Positions 29,568 to 39,049 of a stretch of 64,000 nucleotides of DNA are shown here, piece by piece. This DNA is from Acidimicrobiaceae bacterium (GTDB lineage Bacteria > Actinomycetota > Acidimicrobiia > Acidimicrobiales > RAAP-2). Position 1 is the stretch's first letter. Each line of letters opens with the position of its first letter. Location of the stretch: NCBI GenBank assembly GCA_003161255.1, contig PMOQ01000075.1, forward strand, positions 1-64,000, given 5' to 3'. The position numbers and the translations under genes are program-made. The notes beneath the pieces are model-generated. The model ran no database searches. It was not told the DNA's origin and worked only from the letters and a program-made list of their open reading frames with translations.

Positions 29568-29936
29568 CTGTTGTCGTCACCACGTTGAGCCGGCCAAGAG
29601 GTTCAACGTCGATGACTTTTGCCTCATTGCGGGAAAGGGGCAGCAACCGTTTTCTAGTCGCCATCGCGCATGTGCGTGGTCGGGGGGAGATTGCAGTTGG
29701 GGTGGTGTTGTGTGAACTGAGCGACGATGACGCTTTGTCCCCCATACGGTCGAGAGCAGCCCGGATGGTGACATCTGCTGTAGCTGCCGCTCGATCTCCG
29801 TGCTCCAAAGGGAGCAGCCATGAGCCCGATCAAGCGGATTGATTGCGCACGCACGCCCATCGGTGTCCAGACCTCATCTCTGAGGCACGAGGAGCACCAC
29901 GTTGCCACCAAGGCATCAGCACGTCGAGCTCAAGAG

Positions 29937-30485
29937 ATGACGATGCACCCCAGCAACCATCGCGGATTGAAGTGCGTCGCGGCACTCGCGGCACTCGCCA
30001 CGGGCGCAGTTGGCGCAACCGCGCTCGCGACTGGACCAGCGTCGGCGGCAACACCCGCAAGCTTCGACATCACCGGCGGCGCGCTCTCCATCTCGACGCC
30101 GACCGTGGGCGTGTCGCTCGGGACCCAGGTGGCCAGCACGAGCCCGCTCGTCATCTCTGGACCACTTGGACTGGTCACGATCACTGACGGGCGAGGCGGC
30201 GTGACCAGTTGGATCGCGTCGGTCATCTCGACGGCCTTCACCCCAACGTCCGGGCCGGCCGATCCTGCGAGCAACGTCAGCTACGCCGCAGGTCCCTTCA
30301 CGATCTCGGGCGGGGCCACGCCGACCGGGACCGACGCCTCGGATCTCACCGGCGTCACCCCGGTCGTGTCGGTCACAAGCACGGGCATCAGCTCCGTGAG
30401 CTGGAATCCGACGATCTCGATCGCCGTACCTGGGAGCTTTGCCCCTGGGCACTACACCGCCACGATCACGCATTCCGTTGCGTGA
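29937..30485 (+). CDS. Small secreted WxL-like protein
   Basis: Signal peptide (LAALATGAVGATALATGPASAA); LGLVTITDGRGGVTSWIASVISTAF and C-terminal SFAPGHYTATITHSVA resemble WxL-domain layout; a literal WxL motif is not evident. Confidence 0.5.
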   Translation: MTMHPSNHRGLKCVAALAALATGAVGATALATGPASAATPASFDITGGALSISTPTVGVSLGTQVASTSPLVISGPLGLVTITDGRGGVTSWIASVISTAFTPTSGPADPASNVSYAAGPFTISGGATPTGTDASDLTGVTPVVSVTSTGISSVSWNPTISIAVPGSFAPGHYTATITHSVA

Positions 30486-30499
30486 CCGACTGGTGTTCG

Positions 30500-31549
30500 A
30501 TGAAGCTTCCAACCGGCGCTCCCTTGGCGATGGTGCTCGGCATCGTCGTGTTCTCGGCGGCAGTCTGCGTTGCCAGCGCAGTCCCTGCCAACGCGTCGTC
30601 GGCAACGACCGCGCGCGGTATCGGCGTCAAGCTGCTGGAACCTGCCGGGGCCATCTCGGCGCCTGGACTGGAGAGTGTCTACATCGTCGGTGATCTCCGC
30701 TCCGGGGCAACGATGACTCGCCACGTCGAGATCCTCAACTCGACAGCGTCGACGCAGCGAGTGTCCGTCTACCCGGCTGCCGCCCGCATGCACGCAGGTT
30801 CGTTCGCGATCGCAGTTGGACGCAGCGCGAATGAACTCTCGAGCTGGACCACGATGTCCAACTCATCGCTCGTGCTCGCGCCGAACACTGCCACCTCCGA
30901 CACGGTCACGATCGTGGTCCCGAGAGGCGCGCTCTCCGGCGAACGCTATGCCGTCGTCTGGGTACAGGTCTCGGCCACCAGCACGCCGACGAGCAGCGTC
31001 CAACTCGTGAGCCGGGTGGGCATCCGGATCTATCTCACCGTGGGCTCGGGCGATCCAGCCGTAGAGCCGTTCAGCATCAGCAAGCTCACGGCGGCGAGAA
31101 CAACCGCTGGCGCGCCCCTCGTCGAGGCGTCGGTGCTGAATGAGGGTGCGAGGACGGTACGCATCACTGGCCACATCGAGCTCAGCGACGGTCCGGGCGG
31201 CATCGGCATCGGTCCACTCCCCGTGAGCTCCCTCCTTGCACTTCCCCCCGGTGACGCGGGCCGGATCAGCGTGCACTTCGAGCGAGGACTCCCGCGAGGG
31301 CCGTGGCGCGCTGCGTTGTCGCTGTCAGACGGCTCCACGGGTCACGTGCGCGTGACCGAGCTCGTGTTTCCCGGGTCGGTGACCACGACATCGACACCGT
31401 GGTGGCGGCACTCTGTGCTCATCGCCGCGCCGGGGGTCGTGGTGGTCCTGGTCCTTCTCGTGTTCCTACGACGACCGTTCGCGAGGCACACGCTGCGGAA
31501 ACGACGCGCCCGGTCGTTGCGGGCGGCCGTGGAGTGGATGCGTACGTAG
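30500..31549 (+). CDS. DUF916-like secreted protein with C-terminal TM anchor
   Basis: Signal peptide; IGVKLLEPAGA...RHVEILNSTASTQRVSVYPAAARM...TVTIVVPRGALSGERYAVVWVQVS...SRVGIRIYLTVGSG; TM then RRPFARHTLRKRRARS. Confidence 0.6.
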   Translation: MKLPTGAPLAMVLGIVVFSAAVCVASAVPANASSATTARGIGVKLLEPAGAISAPGLESVYIVGDLRSGATMTRHVEILNSTASTQRVSVYPAAARMHAGSFAIAVGRSANELSSWTTMSNSSLVLAPNTATSDTVTIVVPRGALSGERYAVVWVQVSATSTPTSSVQLVSRVGIRIYLTVGSGDPAVEPFSISKLTAARTTAGAPLVEASVLNEGARTVRITGHIELSDGPGGIGIGPLPVSSLLALPPGDAGRISVHFERGLPRGPWRAALSLSDGSTGHVRVTELVFPGSVTTTSTPWWRHSVLIAAPGVVVVLVLLVFLRRPFARHTLRKRRARSLRAAVEWMRT

Positions 31550-31718
31550 TCGAGTCCGGTCGCGAAGGGGTCCGCTCGATGAGAACAGATCGATAGGTCG
31601 GCCCCGTCGTCCGACCGAGTTGGCCCAGATTCTCCGATTGACCAGCTCGACGAGGGGGCTGCGGGACGATCCACTGCCCGCGCGGACCCGGGCTCTCAGC
31701 TTCGTACCCGCGAGATGA

Positions 31719-32486
31719 TCATGGTTCGAGCACCGGCTCGGCATGGTCCGTGTACACGCCGCCTTCCCAGCGAACGTGCACTGCCACCTGCCCCTTCGCA
31801 TCCCCGACCGCGTCAGGGGTGTCGGGCCCCGGCATGCCGCGAACCTTGACGCTGAGTCCCGGAAGATCGAGAAAGGGCGTGAGAGAGCCGTCTTGTTCTC
31901 CTACGTAGACCGGATGTTGGCAGACGACGTCAAACACCTCGATGCCCGCGGCCGTGGAAGCAGGTACTTGACTCGGTGCCTTGAATCGGTTCGCCCCGAG
32001 GTCAATGAGCTGCCACCAGATTCGGTTCGCGTCAAAGCGAGGGGCTCCGCTGACCAAGGTGGTGTGCTTGGAGTCCGTCTTGAAATCACGGGTGATGGAC
32101 ACCTTGTCATCGCCGTACACCAGGCGAATGATCTCCAGCTTGGCATCAATGGTGCTCGTCAGCGTGCCGAGCGTCCAACACAAGGTGAGCGGTAGGAGGG
32201 GTTCGTCCTTTGAGAACGACGGGACGTCCTCCAGCAGCACCTTGAGCTGACGGTCTGACCAGTTGAGTCCGAACTTGTCGTTCCAACGTCGCAGGTTGGC
32301 GACCTGCTCGGGGGGAGCCGTGAATCGAGCCGCCGCCTCGTGCATCGGCTGGTCCGTGGACGAGTTGTCGATGATCTCTTGGAGCGCACGTCGAACGTCG
32401 TGCGGATAGAGCACGCCGCGACCAATGTCCCGGATTATCTTGTCGCACTGCGCCCTGACGGCCGCAATACCCTCGACCTCGTTCAC
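31719..32486 (-). CDS. Hypothetical protein
   Basis: Coherent ORF from GTG 32486 (VNEVEGIAAVRAQCDKIIRDIGRGVLYPHDVRRALQEIIDN); no family recognised. Confidence 0.55.
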   Translation of the reverse strand: MNEVEGIAAVRAQCDKIIRDIGRGVLYPHDVRRALQEIIDNSSTDQPMHEAAARFTAPPEQVANLRRWNDKFGLNWSDRQLKVLLEDVPSFSKDEPLLPLTLCWTLGTLTSTIDAKLEIIRLVYGDDKVSITRDFKTDSKHTTLVSGAPRFDANRIWWQLIDLGANRFKAPSQVPASTAAGIEVFDVVCQHPVYVGEQDGSLTPFLDLPGLSVKVRGMPGPDTPDAVGDAKGQVAVHVRWEGGVYTDHAEPVLEP

Positions 32487-32998
32487 GGCGGTCCCGTCCT
32501 CAGCGCGAGTGTTCGCTTGTCTCGGTCTAGTCGCACGATACCCACGAGCACGCGCAATCCAATCGAATGCTCGCCCCTCCGCGGTCCCCGTCGTCCCGAG
32601 TGGACCCGCCGAGCACGTCCCAACAGAATCCAGGAGGCACACGACGGCCCGATTGGATCACGCACACGGCGCCGAGAGGAACGATCCGTGTGTGACGCGC
32701 CTGATCGGTCGTGCTCGACGAGGCCATTAGGTTGTCGAGAGCCGAAGGCGCCCTGACCTTGCTCGCTTCTGCAGACTTGTTTCACTGCCGAGACGAAGTG
32801 GAGGACGCCAGATGCGAGTCGCCACGGCGAACCGTTGCTCGCGCCGCGTGTCGACCACGCGATGGTGGCGATCGCATCGGTCGCTGAGCGCGGGCCCGGC
32901 TGTCGGTCAGCGCCGAGTTCGCGATCGATGCGACGCTCCGCTCGTGCACCGTGTGACTCGTCGGCTCCATCGCGCTCACCGAACGCGGTGCACGTAAC

Positions 32999-33736
32999 GT
33001 GCCAATCGAGCGCCTGATCGACATCTACGAGGAGTTGGCCCGACGCGGTCGCCTGGGTGCTGGCGGCCCCACGCTGTGCGTGGTCGCGGCTGAGTTCATC
33101 GGTGTCAGTGGCGCGGGTGTCGCGATCCTGCCGTCAGGCGGGCTCATGACCTCCCTGTGCACCAGCGATGGCGTGGCGCGGGCGCTCATGGATCTCGAGC
33201 TGACGGTTGGCGAGGGGCCGTGCGTCGACGCGTGCTCGTCTGACGTGGTCATCGCCGAGCCCGACCTCGACTCGCCGCAGGCGCCGGGCTGGGTCTCTTT
33301 TGCACCTCTCGCTCTCGCCGCAGGCGCACAGGCGGTCTTCGGCGTCCCGGTGCGAATCGGTGCTGTCCGCCTAGGCGCGCTGAGCCTCTACGAGCAGCAC
33401 ACCGGGTCGCTCACCGAGTCACAGTCGAGCGACGCGTACCTCATGGCGTCGGTCGTGGGTCGAGCAGTCCTTGCCCACCAAGCGGGTGCCCCTCTGGGCT
33501 CGATCGAGCACGAGCTCGCGCGCGAGAGCCCGTTTGACTATGCCGTCCACCAGGCCGCGGGCATGGTTGCCGTGCAAGGTGCCATCACCGTCGGAGAAGC
33601 ACTTTCTAGAATTCGTGCGCACGCGTTCGCAACTGAGGCCACCGCGTCGGCGCTCGCGGGTCGGATCGTCTTCCGTGAGATCGTCTTTGACGCTTTGTCT
33701 CGCGAGTGGCGAGAGACATGGACGACAACTCGATGA
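32999..33736 (+). CDS. GAF and ANTAR domain-containing protein
   Basis: GAF (VGEGPCVDACSSD...FGVPVRIGAVRLGALSLYEQHTGSL) plus ANTAR (VHQAAGMVAVQGAITVGEALSRIRAHAFA). Confidence 0.85.
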   Translation: MPIERLIDIYEELARRGRLGAGGPTLCVVAAEFIGVSGAGVAILPSGGLMTSLCTSDGVARALMDLELTVGEGPCVDACSSDVVIAEPDLDSPQAPGWVSFAPLALAAGAQAVFGVPVRIGAVRLGALSLYEQHTGSLTESQSSDAYLMASVVGRAVLAHQAGAPLGSIEHELARESPFDYAVHQAAGMVAVQGAITVGEALSRIRAHAFATEATASALAGRIVFREIVFDALSREWRETWTTTR

Positions 33737-33822
33737 CGGTCCGACTACCCTTTGACCGAGATCGACCTGCCAAAACTGCATCGTGGGGAACGATCGTGGC
33801 TGGTCGCTCATAAAGATGCCAC

Positions 33823-34569
33823 ATGCCCCGTGAATCGCTCCTGATATCGACGCTCGTCGAGCTCGCGGACAATCTTGTTGACCACTTCGACGTGATCGAC
33901 GTGCTCACGGTGCTGAGCGACCGATGCGTAGAGGCAATCGACGTCGATGCTGCCGGCGTCCTGCTGGCGTCCCCGCAGGGAGACCTCCAGTTCATCGCCT
34001 CGTCGAGCGAGTCGATCCGCACGCTCGAGCTCTTTCAGATTCAGTCTGACGAAGGACCCTGCGTCGACTGCTACCGGAGCGGGACCGCGATCGTCAACCG
34101 TGCCCTCGGCGATGCCGAGGTGCTGTGGCCCCGCTTCGCGCCGATGGCCCTTGCACACGGCTTTCGTTCCGTGCATTGCCTTCCCATGCGACTCCGGGGA
34201 AGGACCATCGGGACGCTCAACCTCTTCCGCACCGAGCAAGGTCCGCTGAGTGACGAGGACGCGGTCGTCGCACAAGGGCTTGCCGACGTCGCGACCATTG
34301 CGATCATCCAGCACCGGTCAGCCATGGACGCGCGGACGCTCAACGACCAGCTCAGCCACGCGCTCAACAGTCGGGTGACCATCGAGCAGGCGAAGGGGAA
34401 GGTGAGCCAGGCGACGGGCTGCGGCATGGACGCGGCATTCGACAGGCTTCGGGCGCACGCGCGCAGCCACAATGCTCGCCTCACCGACGTTGCCGAGGCG
34501 GTCGTGACAGGAGCGTTCGAGCCGAGCGCCCTCGATCTCGGCGCCGCCGAGAGGTCCTCGCGGGCTTGA
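33823..34569 (+). CDS. GAF and ANTAR domain-containing protein
   Basis: GAF (SDEGPCVDCYRSGTAIVNRALGDAEVLWPRFAPMALAHGF) plus ANTAR (SRVTIEQAKGKVSQATGCGMDAAFDRLRAHARSHNARLTDVAEAVV). Confidence 0.92.
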   Translation: MPRESLLISTLVELADNLVDHFDVIDVLTVLSDRCVEAIDVDAAGVLLASPQGDLQFIASSSESIRTLELFQIQSDEGPCVDCYRSGTAIVNRALGDAEVLWPRFAPMALAHGFRSVHCLPMRLRGRTIGTLNLFRTEQGPLSDEDAVVAQGLADVATIAIIQHRSAMDARTLNDQLSHALNSRVTIEQAKGKVSQATGCGMDAAFDRLRAHARSHNARLTDVAEAVVTGAFEPSALDLGAAERSSRA

Positions 34570-34574
34570 GCCCC

Positions 34575-35258
34575 TCAGCCTGTTCGGCCGGACATCGGGA
34601 CTTTGAAGAGCGGGCTCAGACCTTCGGGCGGGCTACCCGGATTCGTGAAAGCCAGGGGGTCCGCGTCTCGTAGTTCGTGCTCCATCGCTGCCGCCAGGTG
34701 ATCGTGGACGTCGATTTCGTCGTGCAGCGCCTCATGGCGGGAGTCGACGCGCGGGATGCTCACGTAGGGGCCGGCGGCGAGGATGAAGTGCCGCATGCCC
34801 ATGAAGGGGATCTTGCTGAGGATGTCCGCGCGCATGCTGGCGTCCTTGTCGAGGGCGAGCGGACCCCAGTCGTCGACGTCGACAAAGTGGTGCCACGCGG
34901 TGAGCCAGTCCTCCGGTGCGTAGCAGCTTGGGATCTTGCGAGAGGTGGTCCGTGCCACGACGTCAAGCTCTGCCACGATGGGGAGCAGCGACCACGGGAG
35001 CAGCAGCACCACCTCAGATCGAACTCGCACCGGCGAGGCGACAAGCGATGGACGGCCGTCGTCGCTGTCACCGAGGTGTCCGAGATCAGTGAGGCACAGC
35101 AGCGCCCGTTGCTCCGCCGACTGAAGTCGCTCGAACGCAGACATCATTCGATACGGCGTCAACGTCACTGCCCCAGCCGACGCGGTCATGACCCAGGGAT
35201 CTGAAGTGCCGATGCTCGCCGCCAACATGAGCAGCGACGTCTGTTCGAACTCGCTCAC
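34575..35258 (-). CDS. Hypothetical protein
   Basis: Coherent ORF from GTG 35258 (VSEFEQTSLLMLAASIGTSDPWVMTASAGAVTLTPYRMM); no family recognised. Confidence 0.5.
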   Translation of the reverse strand: MSEFEQTSLLMLAASIGTSDPWVMTASAGAVTLTPYRMMSAFERLQSAEQRALLCLTDLGHLGDSDDGRPSLVASPVRVRSEVVLLLPWSLLPIVAELDVVARTTSRKIPSCYAPEDWLTAWHHFVDVDDWGPLALDKDASMRADILSKIPFMGMRHFILAAGPYVSIPRVDSRHEALHDEIDVHDHLAAAMEHELRDADPLAFTNPGSPPEGLSPLFKVPMSGRTG

Positions 35259-35900
35259 CGCGCCTCCCCTGGTCCCTCTTGCGTCACCAGGGTCCAGAGC
35301 GACGACTCGCAGCACTCAAGAGCAGCAATCCCACTCCGTCAGGCTCAAACTGACAGTACACCCTGCAGAGAAGATCGTCCTGGCGGCACCCGCGCGATGT
35401 CACGCTCGCAAGAAGCGTGCGGTGCGTGAGACGCTCACTTCTTGCCTGTTTCCCTCCAAATGGTGATGCAGCTAGATGAGAGAGATACCAAAGGCAGCGC
35501 CAGCGAGGCGGTGTTTTTCACCGTCGCCAGCCCGAGCGTCCGGCACTCGGACGTGGCAGAGGATCGTCGTGGCCAGCTCATCACGACGTGTCGAAGTCCT
35601 GAGGAGCACTGGAGCTCCGTCGCGGTCGGGATAGCCCAGGGTGCGGTGAGTTCCCCGAGCGGCGGCCATCGGGTCTCCCGGGCAGGCGAGGGCCGGGCGC
35701 TGCAGCCCACGTGGGGACCAGCGGGCCCTTGAGGCCCTGACGGCGATGCCTGGCGTCCAACGCCGTCGGCCCACGGGTCCAATGTGTAGGAATCCGGGCG
35801 CAATAGTAGGTTTTTTGCTGGACCGTCAGTCCGGTTGAGCTCCAGTTCAGAGGGTGAAAACGATGGGATCGGAAGGCTCCGACGGGTGCTCGTGACGTCT

Positions 35901-35918
35901 GGTGACCCGCCGGTCACC
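35901..35918. promoter_or_regulatory. Perfect inverted repeat in long leader of the Rpf-like gene
   Basis: GGTGACC-cgcc-GGTCACC, about 170 bp upstream of GTG 36090. Confidence 0.4.
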
Positions 35919-36089
35919 TCTAGGGTCGCTTCGACTTAGCAGGTCGCCCACGCTGCAGCGTTCGCAGGCACATCGTCGCGACGCCCGGCACCTGGTCCGC
36001 TCAACGGCGCGACCGTTGGGCCCTCGTCACCTTGTCCTAGCTCAACCACCCCACGAAGCGCCGCGTCGGCGCAACGCAAGGAGTTCCTA

Positions 36090-36641
36090 GTGACCACCCA
36101 CCGCGATCAGCGCCCTGTGTCGTTCGCCACGTCCGTGTTCGCGATCGTGTGCCTCCTGAGCAGCTGCCTGTTCGGGTGGCCCCGGGTCGCTGAGGCCGTC
36201 GGTGCCGGCGCGACTCGTGCGGCCACCGAGCGGCCGAGTCACGTCGCCTCGAGCGGTCGACCGCACGTGTGCCAGCGGAGCGCGCGAAGCGTCTCGTCCC
36301 TGCCGGCGCCGCTCGTCACGTTCGAGGTGCCGTACGTGCCGGGCACGTGCGATCCGATGCACTTGCTGCCGAAGCAGGCGTGGCGCATGTTCGCGTGCGT
36401 CCGCTGGCGCGAGGGGGGCGACACGGCGAACCAGCCCAACGGCGCGGGCATGTACCAGTTCACGAACCGGGCAACGTGGGACGAGTTCAAGGGGCGGTTC
36501 GCACCAGTCCCGAGCGACGCGACGGCGCTGCAGCAGGACATCGTCGCGTACCGCGCGTGGAAGGCCGAGCAGTTCCTCCCGTGGAACGGCGACCCCTGTC
36601 TCGGGTCGGTCCGCCAGTACGGCAAGTGGGGCTGGTACTGA
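36090..36641 (+). CDS. Secreted lysozyme/transglycosylase-like (Rpf-like) protein
   Basis: N-terminal hydrophobic segment; MFACVRWREGGDTANQPNGAGMYQFTNRATWDEFKG...QDIVAYRAWKAEQFLPWNGDPCLG; aaggag RBS. Confidence 0.6.
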   Translation: MTTHRDQRPVSFATSVFAIVCLLSSCLFGWPRVAEAVGAGATRAATERPSHVASSGRPHVCQRSARSVSSLPAPLVTFEVPYVPGTCDPMHLLPKQAWRMFACVRWREGGDTANQPNGAGMYQFTNRATWDEFKGRFAPVPSDATALQQDIVAYRAWKAEQFLPWNGDPCLGSVRQYGKWGWY

Positions 36642-36713
36642 GCCTCGTCGCACGTGCACGCTCGACGTCGAGTGCCGCGTGCTCCTCGTCGGCGCACGTG
36701 CCGTCGGCTGTGG

Positions 36714-38801
36714 TCAGTGCCGCCTCGGTCCCGAGAGGCCGAGCTCGGCGCCGAAGGTCGGCGCGAGGTAGCGCGCGTAGTCGATGGTCAAGTGGCTCGT
36801 GTCGTAGTACGGGATGACGCCGTTGATCACGCTCGGGCAGAGGTGCCGGTAGCAGAACCAGGATTCCGGATCGATGAAGCCGATGCGCGTGGCGATCGCG
36901 AGATGGCGGGCGATCCCGAGGTCGTCGATGCGCTGCGTGGACTCGCGAAACAAGCACGAGTCGAGCGTGATGTTGAGTCGTGACAGGCAGTACCCCGGGA
37001 CCACCGGGAGTCCCGGGACGTCGGCGATGAGGACGAGTCGCCCGGTCAGGGGCTTGAGCTGCGGGAGGATCGCCGCCATCCCCTTGGCCCACTCGCGGTA
37101 GCCGTAGGCGCCCACGATGACGACGTCGGGGTGCATGTGCTTGATGACGGTGAGCGCCCATCGGTACCAGACCACGCACAAGTTGTGCACGCCGATGTGG
37201 CGGAGTGCGTCGTAGTCGTCGTAGCCGCACGCCTCCTTCACGAGCGGGAAGAACTTCCACTTGGCCTGCTTGGCAAGGATGGAGATCGTCGGGATCCACA
37301 TGCTCGAGTGCGAGTTGCCGAAGACGACGACCGTCTTCGTGCCCGTGGGGTCGCCCATCTCGCAGATCTTGCTTGTGGCCCGCTGCCAGGCGCTGCACTT
37401 GCCGATGAACGTGAAGTCCGAGGTTGCCTCGAGCACGCTCGGCGACGTCGACCTCGGGATGGGGCGCTGTGCCCTCGCCGCTGCGACCGCGTCGATCACG
37501 GCCGCTGACGCGCTCAGCCCGGGGACCGAAGGTCCCGTCGCGGCGACGAAGGAGAACTCCGACTGGCCCACGATGGCGACGACCACGATCATGCTCACCG
37601 CGATGGGCCACAGCACCATCCCCGAGTAGCTCCGCCGAGTCAGTCGCTTGGCCCGCTGGAAGGGGATCTCGATGAACGCGTAGGACAGGACGGCGATCAG
37701 CGTCGCCGCGGCGAGGAGCGCGAGCCGTTCGCCCAGGTTGAGCGGGAAGGGGAAGTAGGCCTCCCCAAGGATGAGGATCGGCCAGTGCCAGAGATACAGC
37801 GAGTACGAGATCGCACCGACGAACCGCATGGGTCGAAGCGACAAGAGCCACGAGGCGCTCGCGCGCGGGGCACCGACCCCTCCGGCGAGCACGGCGGCGG
37901 ATCCCAGCACCGGAAGCAGCGTGGCCGAGCCCGGCACGGGCGTGTGGCCCGTGAACGTGGTCGCCGCGACGGCGATGCACGCGAGCCCGATCCAGGTCAG
38001 GGCCGCTCGGAGCGGGGGCGGGAGCTTTGCCACCTGCGGCAGCTGCACGGCGAGGAGCGCGCCCACGATCAGCTCCCAGGCGCGGTCGATCGTCGAGAAG
38101 TACGCCGCGTGAGGGCCGGTCGCGGTCTGGTGGATCGAGAAGTAGAGCGATAACCCGCCCAGCGCGAGGAGGGTCGCGGTGACCCAGGCGGTCGAGGGCG
38201 ACCCGTGGTCCACGTGCGAGGCCCGAGCCCGTCGACGCCGCACCGCCAGGAGCCCGAAGCCCGAGATCGCGAGCAGCGCTGGCCACACCACGTAGAACTG
38301 CTCTTCGACCGAGAGCGACCAGAAGTGCAGGAGCGGCGAGATGATCGTCGCGGTCTTCGTGAAGTAGTTGGTGCCCGACCTCGCGAATCGGACGTTGACG
38401 GCGAAGAAGCCTGCCCACATGCCGTCGACCAGCTCGGACTTCGCCTGGTAGGCGTTGAGGATGAACACCGACGCGATGGACGTCGCGACGATCACGACGG
38501 TCGCAGCCGGCAGGATCCTCCTCGCTCGTCTCGAGTAGAAGCGGGTGAAGCTGATTCGGTGGTGCTGCGTGCCGTCCTCCAGCAGCAGCCCGGTGATGAG
38601 GAAGCCCGAGATGACGAAGAAGACGTCGACGCCGATGAAGCCGCCCGTGAAACCGGGCACGTTGGCGTGGGACAGCATGACGAGGACGACGGCGATCGCC
38701 CGCATGCCCTGGATGTCCCAGCGGTAGCCCGCCTTGTGCGGAAGCTGCAATCGGTCGCCCGCTCGCCGGGGCCCGCGTTCGAGCGGCGCTCGGTCGTCCA
38801 T
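36714..38801 (-). CDS. Acyltransferase family 3 with SGNH domain (OafA/YrhL-like)
   Basis: YRWDIQGMRAIAVVLVMLSHANVPGFTGGFIGVDVFFVISGFLITGLLL; RFYSRRARRILPAATVVI; SGNH: KTVVVFGNSHSSMW. Confidence 0.93.
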   Translation of the reverse strand: MDDRAPLERGPRRAGDRLQLPHKAGYRWDIQGMRAIAVVLVMLSHANVPGFTGGFIGVDVFFVISGFLITGLLLEDGTQHHRISFTRFYSRRARRILPAATVVIVATSIASVFILNAYQAKSELVDGMWAGFFAVNVRFARSGTNYFTKTATIISPLLHFWSLSVEEQFYVVWPALLAISGFGLLAVRRRRARASHVDHGSPSTAWVTATLLALGGLSLYFSIHQTATGPHAAYFSTIDRAWELIVGALLAVQLPQVAKLPPPLRAALTWIGLACIAVAATTFTGHTPVPGSATLLPVLGSAAVLAGGVGAPRASASWLLSLRPMRFVGAISYSLYLWHWPILILGEAYFPFPLNLGERLALLAAATLIAVLSYAFIEIPFQRAKRLTRRSYSGMVLWPIAVSMIVVVAIVGQSEFSFVAATGPSVPGLSASAAVIDAVAAARAQRPIPRSTSPSVLEATSDFTFIGKCSAWQRATSKICEMGDPTGTKTVVVFGNSHSSMWIPTISILAKQAKWKFFPLVKEACGYDDYDALRHIGVHNLCVVWYRWALTVIKHMHPDVVIVGAYGYREWAKGMAAILPQLKPLTGRLVLIADVPGLPVVPGYCLSRLNITLDSCLFRESTQRIDDLGIARHLAIATRIGFIDPESWFCYRHLCPSVINGVIPYYDTSHLTIDYARYLAPTFGAELGLSGPRRH

Positions 38802-39049
38802 CAGCTAGCTGGCACCCGGGACGGCTCGATGCGTGCGCCCCGACGAGCGAGGCGGCAGTGCGGGCTCGGGTGCCAAGGTCATTTCCTTGGTGCCGTCGCA
38901 GACTTGCTGGACAAACGCACCGTTAGAAGGTACCGGATCGGCCTTGGATGATGGCCAAAATGCGGCCGAATCCGAGGGGAATTGATGGTGACCAACCCGC
39001 TGGTCGTCATCGGTGCGCGTCGTTCGGACCGGGTGCCGGTGTCGAACCG

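Noticed and set aside
35756-36089. c-di-AMP (ydaO-type) riboswitch upstream of the Rpf-like gene
   Set aside because: Expected conserved blocks (GGGGTGAAT, CCCGAATCCGTCAGCTAACC) not found by eye.
36487-38418. 643-aa minus-strand ORF in another frame of the acyltransferase gene
   Set aside because: Arg/Ala/Pro-rich out-of-frame translation; frame 36714-38801 carries the recognisable acyltransferase-SGNH protein.
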